From the NCBI GenBank assembly GCA_030144725.1, contig JASKMD010000019.1, forward strand, positions 3,222,179 to 3,286,178: DNA of 64,000 bases. Direction: 5' to 3'. Below are positions 47,601 through 59,600 of the stretch, piece by piece (within the stretch, counting starts at the first letter, position 1; every line of letters starts with the position of its first letter). The stretch is from Haematococcus lacustris (lineage: Eukaryota; Chlorophyta; Chlorophyceae; Chlamydomonadales; Haematococcaceae). The notes under the pieces were generated by a model that searched no databases, was not told the DNA's origin, and worked only from the letters and a program-made list of their open reading frames with translations. The position numbers were made by a program, and so were the translations under genes.

Positions 47601-50600
47601 CTGAAAAAGCAACCAAAACCTATGGGAAATGTCCGGCCAGCTCTACTGGCCAAGGGCAATGAGCACCCAGGGCTTGGGTACAAGTGGGTGAGAGGTGCAT
47701 AAGGCATGTGTCTAGAGGTGCCGAATGTATGCCTCACACAAGCACAGATCAAGGTGTAGCAATGCATGTCGATCCCATGCACCACTCACCATAGCCATTC
47801 CATGACGCTGCTACCCATTCCTGGCTGTGTGTCATTCTGCGCACCAGTAGCAGGAGCTTCACGTATGTATACAGATAGTGGCACTGGGTGGTGTTGCCAT
47901 GTGCCGTGGTGGTACTGCACTGCCTTACACCTAGGACCATAGTCCACTGGCAGAACAGAACAAGAACAAGCGCTGTCCGTCATCATCGATCACTTATGCT
48001 TGTGAGCGCAATGCAAAGATGATCTGGCGTGCTACCTCTAGCACTACCCGCTGCTCTCTGTAATCTCTGACGGGCACCTATGCCCACCCGCTGGCCGCAT
48101 TCACGGTCTTCTTGGTCACCCCTGCCATCGTGTATATGGCATTTGCACTAGGCACATCGCAGTCAGACAGTGTGTGCCTGTACGTGGCTTGCTTAGGATA
48201 TTTGTTTGCCCCAGTATCGCTTGACCACTGCTTGGTGTCGCCATGTGCGCAATGGACCACAGTGCAGCCAACACTCGACAATGATGTGTGTGCAGGCTGC
48301 GGGGAATGGCTGCAGACTCAGCAGTACAACCTCTACCATGATATGCATGTCAGTCTATCAAGAAACATGTCAGCTGACACATCCTCCAGGTTCACTCCAA
48401 GGCTGCAGCTAGAGCCTGCATCAAGTGAGTTAGAGCGCACCATCATCATCAGTGTGTCGTCAATGGTCAACATTTTGTTGAACCAACGGTCAATTCCGTT
48501 TGTGACATCCCTGCGCTCAAGACAAGCCAAAGGCCTTGCAGGCAGTTGATGAGTGGAGTGCCAACTGCAAACGCATGGCCAGAGCAATTGCACGAGCACT
48601 AGCAATACCATTAGGCCAGGAGACTGGGACAGAGATGATTAGCCCATGTGTGCCATGCAGCAGTTCACGTGCCATTTACTCCTTGAATGGACCATGGATA
48701 TCGCATGCCTTGAGTCTTGGGCAGATGCCTTGGGACCTTCTTGGTTATGTGTTGCACAAGCAGAGCATCCCCCACTGTTGTGACACCCTAGCTTACCCAT
48801 AGTACGGGCTTGTTGGTGGTAGGCAGGATGACTGGTTTGCCCTCATGCAGCCAGTCATGGAGAAAAGAAGGTCAGTGCCACGGCCTCCAAGAGAAGCCAG
48901 ACCTGGGCCAGCATTTGCAAAATGTGGTATGGAGGTGTTAGCTCCGTTTGCCTGCAGCACAGAACGGGAAGCAGCAAGGGGGTGTGACGCATGCATTGTA
49001 CCTGCACTGATCCCTACGAGGAAGCTGTGCACATATTCTTGGACCTGCAGCCTAACCTGGCTTACGACTTTCTTCTTTCTTCTTCATAGTGCCCGACTGT
49101 ACAACAATGGCGTACCATAGATAAAACAATGATGCCTGCATCGCCGCCCTCCGTTCCCCACCCCCAGCACCAACTGGGCCTCACAGGTTATGTGCAGGCC
49201 CAGGGGCACAGACCAGTGGTGGGGCAGGGTGGTGCTTGTGGATGAGTTCAGCCAACCAACAGCCAGCAGCCCTGAGAGAGCCGACTGAACAACCGCAAGG
49301 ATACCAGAACTGCAGACTGGTAGCCCCAAGCAGGGCAGGCAGACCACCGCCTTCCGTGTCCAGCAGCGTAACCAGCCAGTGCGGGGCCTGATGTGATGCC
49401 CGGTAGTGGGCCCCCGCATCCTGCCACAGCCCCCATGCAGCCACACAGCCACACAGCCAGCAGCCTCAAAGCCAGGGCCCAGCTCTCCCCGTCAGCCAAG
49501 CGCAGCAAGCGCACCAAGGCTGAGCAGGCAGCTGAGCTCACCCAGCCCACCAGGGGCGAAGGCAAGGCCAAGGACAAGGCTGCTGAAGCCAAACCAGCAC
49601 CACAGCCAGGTAGGTGGCTGGACAGGGACTGCAATGCTGCACTGAATATGCAGCGCATGGGGAGGAGCAAGAGGTGCCCTGCTGGAGCTGTGCTGGTGGT
49701 CTGAAGCTGCCAGCCAAGGGAGATGAGTACCCTGAGCTGAGGTACAAGCGGCTGCGAGACCGCCCACCCAGGGCCCAGCAGCAGCAGCAGCAGCAGCAGC
49801 AACCTGCTGGGGCACAGTAGTGTGTGCCCCCTCTCTTGAGCTGTCATCAGCTTACAATTAGTAAATGCATGTCATGCCCACTCTAGGCTATAGCCCTGTC
49901 ACAGGGGTCAGGCAATAGTGTAGGTGGTAGGCGTCCATGCCAGCTGCATGGGAACATGATCTTACAAAGACAAGACACCAACCCTAGTGAGGGGACCTGG
50001 TTCTGGCTTTGCGGCGAGATGAGGAAGGTGGTGTGGAAGGCAGTTTCACGTGAACCGTGCGAACCCTAGTCATGTGAGGTCTGTCTCGCTTGCTGCTGTA
50101 TACTATACGCAACGCAATGAAACAGCAGCGACCAGCTCACCATGTTTCCGTACAGGAGCACGTTGTACTCGAGTTCAACTCGCTTGTGCGACACACTGAG
50201 CTGCTGGCGTAGCTGGGTTGCTACACCCACGTCCTCAACAACCAGGAGCTCCTAAGCAGGCACAAAGCAGCGGTAATAGATAGCGATAGCAAAGCGTGCA
50301 AGCAATACAATTGAGTGACTGTATAGCTGCACAGGACGGTCACACCGTCAGGCAGCCAATGGTCACCGTTCGCCTAGTGGGCCTATGAGGGGGTCAGGCA
50401 GCAGTGCAGGAGGTGGACACACACAGCCATCAAAGGCAGCATTGTGAATTAAGTAGCTGTTGGGGCTGATGTCACACATCTCACCTGCCACGTGTACAGG
50501 GATATCTTGGCAATCAACGACACAAAGTTGACCTGTGGTTAGGGAAGAAGCAAGCAGCAAGCATTATCAAAAACACTAGAGCAGCATAAAAGAGAGGCCC

Positions 50601-53600
50601 CTGGCTGGAGCATTCACACTCACTGAGTTGTAGACAAATATGGAGCTCTGAACGGTAATCAATTCCTTATGCGTGATAATGCTTGTAATGATGACAATAA
50701 GGCCCCAGAGCAGCAGTGGCCAGGTGAGGTAGACCTGCAGACATCCATGCAGCCATAGACACGTTGAATTTCAAACTGAAGGACATGCTTGCAATGGATG
50801 CAACCTGCTTGGTTGCTCGGCTGCTGTTGACCATCTCTCACTCACTGCTTGGCGGTTGGAGGGGATCAACTGCCTCTTTGCGCCAGCAACTTGATGGGGG
50901 GTGAGCCATGGCATGCAGAAGGCCACCAGTGCGCCCCACAACTGCTTGGCAACACGCAGGAGCGAGGGCGAGTCTGCTGTACGTTTCTCCTGGGTTGAGG
51001 CAGTCTTGAGTGAGGGAATGTTCAGCGTCATCTGCCCAGTGCTGGAGTAGCCGGCACCAACGTTAGCGCCGGGCTCAGAAGCTCTTGGTGCTTCTCGAGG
51101 CCTTACAGCCTCTGAGCCACCGCTTGCCTCCCCTGCCGCTATGGCCTGCAACGCATACAACATTGTGCACATCACACCATGCCCTGCTCTGCAGCTTTTG
51201 CCAGAGTGCACACTAGTTTGCATGAAGTTCCATTTGTTCCTGCAACGGCATTTGCAGCCTCACCAGCATGTCATCGTCTTCATCCTCCTGCCCATCAGCC
51301 TCCAGGTTGTGTTTAGCAGTGGCAAGGCCACGAACCAGCCCCACAGGTAGCACCATGAACAGGGAGTAGATCATGTAGCGTTGGCCTCCCACCTATGCAA
51401 AGAGCAAGGCCCCATACATCGACCTGATCAACAGACATAGTGGCACACAGTTGAGGCCGTCTTTTCATCACTCTACCATCAAGCCCAAGACAATGACAGC
51501 TCTCTTACCCGCTGGGCCAAGCTCCATAGCACCAGGGTCAGCACCAGGGTCAGGGTCACGCCCTTAGCACCCATGGCAATGAGTAGCATTTTGTCAAGAG
51601 CTACAGCACGGTCTCCTACTATTTGCACCTGCAAGTGGCATCAGGTTAGAGCATGCCGTGCGTTGCAGAACAGCCCACAGCCAGTTGTGCGGCTATGCAG
51701 GTGCAGGGCACTCAGGTGAAGGGGAGGGTGGCTAAGCAGCCCACGCAAGTGGCCTGAACAGCCTGTGCCTGTGAGTGTAAGTGAGGCTCTCGTACCATGG
51801 CGTCCATGCTGTCCATGAATCGTTCTGACAAAATGAGAACATTGGTGCTGTCAACAGAGTTCCGAAAAGGTGGCCAGCTGTCTAGCTGCCTGCCGCTTGC
51901 AGAAACATTGGTTGCCAGGCGCCACACCTCATCCATGTTAGCCTGCACATCATCCGCAGTACAGTGACTTGGAGCTACAAGCTGGGAGTGAGGAGCTAAC
52001 TGCATCAAGGTGGAGGCTGCCAAATACTGCAAGTTCCTGGCCTTCCACCATCATCAGCAGATCATTTGCAATGCCAGGGCTGGTACGAACAAAATAAAGG
52101 ATGATCAGCAGTGAAAGCTGAGCTGTTGTGCCCTGTGATGTTCGTCACCCTCTCACTCACAAACATCATGTTGCCCATCTCCCACAAACTCATCTCCTCA
52201 TGCCTGGCAAGCAGCTGGACAATCGTGTTGTCAGGCAGCTTGATGTACATCCCACTGGTGACCTTGTCCCGCATGACCACGGCTGTGATGTTCGCTCCAG
52301 GCGGCAGGGATGACACCGGCACCTCATACCAGACGGTGGCGGTGACGCTGTCCTGACCCCACAGCTGACCCAGGCCATAGTCAGTGGGCAGGGCGCGCTG
52401 CTGGCCGTCACCCATGTAGAAGGCCTGTGTGGTGGAGCACACATGCAAGGACTTGGCTTAATGTGGTGCCTGGTGGAATGTCTGCAGGGCAGCACAACTA
52501 TCCCTTGATTGACATGATCTTGACAGAAAGCCTGCAGTACAGCACTTCCCTCATCAGCCCGCAGAGGCAGAATGCGGTCCCCTCACTAGGGTTGGTGTCT
52601 TGTCTGTGTGGAGTTTTGTTCCCATGCGCATAACATGGACGCCTAACACCTACACTATTGCCTGACCCATGTGACAGGGCTATAGCTCAGAGTTGGCATG
52701 ACAAACATGCACTAATTGTGAGCTGATGACAGCTCAAATGGGGACAAACTACTGTGCCACAGGCGGCTGCTGCTGCTGAGCCTGCGGTACAGCACACAGG
52801 ACAAAACCTGTTTGAGGCCCGGTGCTCAGTATCTCAGCTAATGCATGGCATGCCTAATGCACCGTGGTGACCTGTGCCAATGTGTCAGCAGCTGAGAGCT
52901 ATCCATAACAATTCTCCATGTTTGTTTCAGCAAACAGCCACACTGACATGTGCAGGAGCTTCGTTGCATGCATGACACGTCACCAACCTTGTGCTTTGTC
53001 GTAGCTTGTGTCAGCTGGCCTTGGTAGTACGCCAACATGGCCTTGAGGTCAGCAGGGGTGGGCTGCAGGCCCACCAGGTTTGGGTTCACCGCTGCCTTGC
53101 CCTCGAGGATGATGTCCAGCCAGCGTGCGGCACGGCTTACCTCTACAGCACGGCGGATTGACACACCTGCACACATAGAAGGGGCTGACCTGCTGTTGTA
53201 CCTGCATTCTTGGGACCCTGACAATGCTGACATCACGGCCAAGCTGATTGAACTGGACACGACACAACTGATGGGCGACGGCAACACCATCCACTTGCCA
53301 AGCAGCTGGCGGTCAACATGAGTGAGCCAACCCAGGAAAGAATTGTGGCCATTGCCTGGCTTGGATACATTTAGAATCATTTAGAACTGATGCCAGATGA
53401 CAGACTACTGGTACTGCATTGTCGTGAGTGCACTGTTGTGGCCCACCAGTGCGTGGCTGCCGGGGAGTCATGTGACTCCGCCTGGGGCCGACATACCTGA
53501 GCAGTGCCCATGCTACCGCCCGCACAACAGTCGGGGCGGTAGCCATACAAACTACACTGGCGTTATTGAACGTTCTTAGCCAGGCCAGCACAGGCCACTC

Positions 53601-56600
53601 CAGCTTAAACAGGCTGCCAGAACCGAGACATGGTGTCAGAAGGGAACATGCTACACATCTGAGCCAGTTAGCTGCCAAAAGTGTCTATCCTGTTTGTACT
53701 GCATCAGGGTGCCAGCTGCTACCACTCACCAGCATTGTTGAGGTCGATGACCCCCACGCTTTGTATATTAATGAAGGAGTAAAGGATAGCGAACACAGCG
53801 ATGTGCGCAGCCAGGATGATGGCGGCTAGGGCCAGCGTGCCATTCCTACAGGGCAAAATTGGCACGCCATTGAAATTGGATGCAACGACTGTACTGAACT
53901 GCACACACGTGGCAGCACAGACAAGGTTTAAAGATTGACAATAGTTGGAAAAAGCAGCAGAGGTGTCTAGCAGAGGTATTTGGTAGAGGTAACAAGCAGC
54001 AGCAGTGGTGCCAAGCCTGACCTCAAGGTCATTATCATGCTGGCGCATTGCTACTCAGTGGCGGTTGGCTTGCGGCTACAAGCCAGTCCGTTGTGCTGGG
54101 TTACCGCCGTGTCCTGGCGGAGCAATGTCTCCACAATATCAAGGTCTCTGTACTGTGTGAGCAGACATCGCTGCTGTTAGTGCCACCGCATATTCTCGTT
54201 CGCCGTAAGGCAAGCAACAAGAGAAGCGAATAGAGGAATGGAAAAACGCAGCAGCGCTAGGTACGGTGTATATTGCAAACTGTGCTGAGGAGAAGGTGCT
54301 GCAGGGCTGCAAGTAGACCGAGCGGAAGATCATGGCACACCTTCAGCAGAGGATGCAAATTCATTCCCAGCTGTGTGTTACTTCTTCTCTATTCGTGCTA
54401 TGCATCTTCCTCACATGCCTGGTCGGCCACCCCACCCATGGTTTTACCAGTGCCCCCACACCTCCAGCAGCGCAGCCCCCCTACCCACCTACCCACCTAC
54501 CCCCGCAGCTGGCATTGGCACGGGGGGAGGCTGGGTCGTTGATGCGATGATGCGGGCCTGCTGCAAGGTTGTGTGCAGGCCCAGGGGCACAGACCAGTGG
54601 TGGGGCAGGGTGGTGCTAGTGGATTAGTTCAGCCAACCAACAACCAGCAGCCCTGAGAGAGCCGGCTAAACAAACGCAGGGATACCAGAACTGCAGAGTG
54701 GAAGCCCCCCAGCAGGGTAGGCAGACCACCGCCTACCGCGTCCAGCAGCATAACCAGCCAGTGCCGGGCCTGATGTGATGCCCGGGAGTGGGCCCCCGCA
54801 TCCTGCCACAGCCCCCATGCAGCCACACAGCCAGCAGCCTCAGAGCCTGGGCTCAGTACTCCCCCGTCAGCCAAGCGCAGCAAGCGCACCAAAGCTGAGC
54901 AGGCAGCTGAGCTCACTGAACATGCAGCGCTTTGGGAGGAGGGAGTGGTGCCCTGCTGGAGCTGTGCTGGTGGTTGGAGCAGCTAAAGCTGCCAGCCAAG
55001 GGCAAGGAGTACCATGAGCTGGGGTACAGGCGGCTGCGAGACCGCCCACCCAGGGCCCAGCAGCAGCAGCAGCAGCCTATGGCACAGTTATGTGTGTCCC
55101 CATTTGAGCTGTCATCAGCTTACATATAATGCACGTTCATCATGCCCACTCCAGGTTATAGCCCTGTCACAGTATGGGTACATAACTCCACAGACAAAAC
55201 ATCACCGCCAGTGAGGGGACCTGCTTCTGCCTTTGCGGGCTGAGGAAGGAGGTGCCTGACCTGAAGCGTGTCATGTGGCGCTGCACCAGAGGGCTGGCCA
55301 GCATGCGAGCCAGCCTCTTGTACCGCTTGCCTCTGTTGTAGTCAGCCACGCCAAGCTGCATGCATGAGACAACAAGTAGGCATCAGGCTGCTGACCAGTG
55401 AGCTATCAATTAGCTAATGGCCACAATATCGCAATAATGCTGGACGGCAATTACTAAGACACTCTGCTGGCTGGATGTGCTGTTTTGGTGAGCTTGTGAT
55501 GACTGGAGACTGGCAGCTCCTCTGCCACCAGAGCCGTGGCCCAGCTCACCTCTGCCTGTCCATTAGGCAGGCCCTCATCCAGCCTGTTGCTCTCCGCATC
55601 ATCACTGCCATTCACACTGCGTGGCTCAACTCCCTGGCCGTGACTGTGCAGGCCACTGCCTGGCCCACCATAGGGTACCACCTCCACCAGCAGCTGCCCA
55701 CTGCTGCCCTGACCATCAGGCACAAGCTGCCTGGTGACCTCTGGGTGCACACGACCAGACTTGGTGAAGCTGTTGAGCTTGGGCAAAGAAATGCGGGAGG
55801 GTGCACGGAGGTAAGTGTGTTGGGGGCTGCTGGTCGAGCCGTGCACTGGCACCAAGGGCACAGGGAGAGCCGGCCTGTCTGTCATGAACTGCGCTCCATC
55901 AGACAGCACCCACTGTGCCACAGGGGCTGTGTCTGCACTGCTACCCTGCTTAGATCCGTCCAGGCGCGATTCATCGGTGGCGGCAAACATCTGGTCCATG
56001 CACTTGTTGGTCAACCTGGACAGCTGAAGGCAAGCTGACCCAGGCCCTGCAGGCAGAGGCTCTTGAGCTTGGGATGTGGATAGACGTGGCATGGGGCCTT
56101 CAGGTTGCTGCTGCCAGGTGGGGCGGTGGGGTGAGGTGCCCGCATTGCCCAAGCCAGCCTCACGTATCACTGGGCAGGTTACGTCCCGGAGGGGTGGGTT
56201 GGAGAAGGCCTGCCTCCCAAGCTGAGCTGAGGGCAGGCTAGAAAAACCTACACCACGGACGGCATCAGGGCCATCTGCATTGCTCACAGCGGGGCGTTCC
56301 TCAGGCAGCATCAACTGCGGACCGCTGGAGATTGCGTTGGACCCTGGTCTTGCTTTAGCTACCCTGTGTGGTAATGTTGTGAGCACAGGCGAGCTGGGGC
56401 GTCCGACACAGGTGACACTGCCCAAAGGTGTACTTGATGCGCAGAGGGAGACTTGGGCTACCCCAGCTGCCAGCTGAGCTTGCGCGCCTAGCCGTCGCCC
56501 AGCCAGCCAGGTACCCAGGTCAGGGCGACCAGCCTTGGGCTGGTAGGGGTGCATCACCAGCCACATGCCGTTGCTACTGCTCTTGCGCACAGCCTGCACC

Positions 56601-59600
56601 GACACCTCCATGTCTGTGCCGTCACTGTGCTGCCTGGCTGCAACAAGCAGCAGCGGACCCACCCGGGGTTTCTTACCCTGCTGCAGCTCTGCAGCTGTGA
56701 GACTGACCACGCTCTTCAGCACCCCCTTCCTGCCGGTCTGAGCTGCTGCCGAGGCTGCCGGGACCAGGCCCTGGGGGCTGTGCATCAGCTGCACCGTGCC
56801 GGGAGGTGGCACAGGCTCCAGCAGGCAGCTGAGGTCGCCCATGCTGGCCAGGTCTGGCAGGAAGTGGGAGATGTGCCTGCCCACCAGCTGCGCAGCGTGC
56901 ACCCCAAACAGCAGGCCTGGCGGGTACAGGGGCAGCGCTGCATCTGGACCCACCACCTGGCCTGCCTCGTTCAGCTCCACCACTGAGCAGGCCAGCTCAG
57001 CCCGCCACAGGTGCACCTCCAGCAGCACAGGGGAGGGGGAGGGGAGACCCAGGCTGCTTGCTGCTGGACCCTGTTCTGATGGGTTTCCTGCCGCCTTGCT
57101 GCTCTGCTGCAGCCAAGCTGAGGTGGGGGGTGGTGAGAAGCTCACATGGCGGTACAGGCAACTACCCTCCACCTGCTTGACGGCCTCCCTCCTGTGCTGC
57201 CCCACCTGGCCAGGGGCCTGGGTCAGACAGATGTGGACAGCGGCATCACTGACATGCTGCTGGCTTCCAGGCTGCCACCCAGCCCATGCCACTAATCGCC
57301 TTCCATCCTGGCATGAGGCACTGCCACCGCCGCTCTTGCCATCATACAGGGACGTGACATGGGAGAAGCCAGGCTGGCTGCAGGGTGGATGCAGCAGCTG
57401 GTGGATGCCAGCCTGGCCCACAGCATCAGGGAGGTGGGGCCTGACCACCATGAGGGCTGGGTGCAGCTGTGGCAGCGCAGCCTGGCAGGCGGAGGCATCT
57501 GCTGGCGTCAGGAGGTGGGCCACGGAGGACAGCAGTGAGTCAACCTGGCTGGCGGGCTTGAGGAGGCCCGCCCTGAAGCCCACCTCACCTCGGCTGAAGG
57601 CCCTGACAAGCAATGGTGACAGCAGACATGCACTGGGTGAGGCGTGAGGGTCAAGGTGGGGTGGCAGATGTGCCAATGCACTGAGTGCACTGGACATGTG
57701 TCTAACTGATGCTGCACCCAGCTGAAGCTGGTCGCAACTCAGCCTCTGCTCCTTCATGCCCATGGACAGCCTGCACCCTACTCACTCTGCTGCCATGTGG
57801 GCCAGCACGGCCGACGCATAGCTGCCAGGGCCGGTCTTGTCCCTGCTGGTCTTGTCCTGTGCACCAGGCTGTGGCGGCTGCAGCACGTCCAGCAGGTCAG
57901 CCAGGCAGCTGCCCAGCAGCTGCTGAGGGTGGTAGCCAAACAGGGCGAGGGGCGAGCTGCCAGTGGAGAGCACCCGGCCAGTGGAGGGGTCCACCACCAG
58001 GGACAGGCAGCGCTCAGCCAAGGCCTGCACAGCACAGCCTCAGGGCGCTGCCAGGCTGCTCAGCAGGCCCATGGAGGGCAGACATGGCACAGTCACATTG
58101 ATGCCAGGCCCCAGCGTACAGCGGATGCAGGCCATGAGGTGCAGCACTGTGAGGAGGGCCAGCCAGCCTGCTGACCTCTGTCATGCTTGCTTGGCGCAGG
58201 GTGGTGACATGGAACACCTCGTCTGCGCCCAGTGCGTCCTTGTCCTGCTGGTACATGTGCAGCCTGCAGCACCACGGTAGCACCCAGGCAGGTTTGACTC
58301 CAGCAATGAGGTGAGGGGACATCAGCTATTCAAGAGCGTGCCAGCTTTTTGGCAGGTCCACCGCTGCTGCTGCTGCTGCTGCTGCTGCCAATGAGTCTTG
58401 CTGGTGATCAGGTGCAGCAGGCAATGTCAGTGTTGCCTGACCTGAAGGGTGCTGAATTGTTGTCCCTGACGCCAGAGATGAGGAGCGGGACCGCCAGCCC
58501 GCTGCGGCAGCTGTAAGCAGGTGGGCTGTGCAGGGGAATGGACTGCAGGGCACACAGGCAGAGCAGGTGAAGGGCCCTGGGCGATCTAGTGCTGTCTACA
58601 TGCCAACCGTAGGCCCGGGCCAAGGCCCTGGGTGCTGCAGCCCACACAGCAGCAACACCCTGGTGGTGCTATCTCCATGCCAGGCGCATGCTTAGGCCAA
58701 GCCTTGTCACCACTAACAGCTCCAGGCCGCACCACGGCCAGGGAGCGGTGCAGCAGCGCTAGGGGCTGGGGCAGCAGGTTCTCCAACGCGTTGGCAGCGC
58801 CCCCAGCAACCATGGCTTTGTTGGTCGTCCTCAGGGCAGCAGCCAGGCCCTGTGTGGTGGCCAGCAGGCAGGGCAGCCGGTGCATTCCAGCAACCTGCCC
58901 GCTGCTAGCAGTGGCACAGTGATGGCCAGCTGCAGGGGGTGAGGGGTTCAGTCATGAGAGGTGAGGTGGCTGCAGGCAGTGGGTGCTGGAGGTCACCTTG
59001 GTGGCGTGGCACACCCGGCCCTTGCGGTCAGTGACCAGCAGGTGCTCGGCCTCCCCTGCAGCAGCTGGGGCAGCAGGAGCAGGGCCTGGTGCAAGGCTGG
59101 CAGCTGGGTGCAGACGAGGCTGATCAGGTGCGGGAGCAGGCTTGTACTGGGGGGTGGTGGGTATTGTGGCACAGCCCTGCTGGCCGCCACGCCTGATAGT
59201 TAGCACCAGGAAGCGGAACCTGCAAGGGGCAGAGCAAGGAGGAGATGGAATAGTCGTCATTTCAAGTTGCAGCCACTCTTGCAGACAGACCCACACCCAC
59301 CCACTGCCTGGCCCTGTGCAGGGGTGCAGACGGGGCTACCTCTGTCGCACTCACTTGCCCACCCCGCCCACAGTGATCCGAATGCTGGCCTGCACTGGCG
59401 TGTGGTACTTGTGCTGCAGCAGCACACTGTGCGCCAGCCTGCAGGGCAGCCAGCAGGGCAGCGTGTCAGTCAAAGCAAGCTGGCCAGTGCTGCCCTTGAG
59501 CCCAAGCAATTCAGCAGCCCAGGTGCGCACAGCCAGCAAACCCTGTGGGACCTAGGCGACCTAGGCGACAGGGACAGAGGCACAGGCCAGCCATGTATAG

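Noticed and set aside
55454..55549. extension of the long PAS-gene exon to the stop at 55454
   Set aside because: A good donor after the codon ending at 55550 joins in phase to the 55261-55355 exon carrying the conserved GKRYKRLARMLASPL segment.
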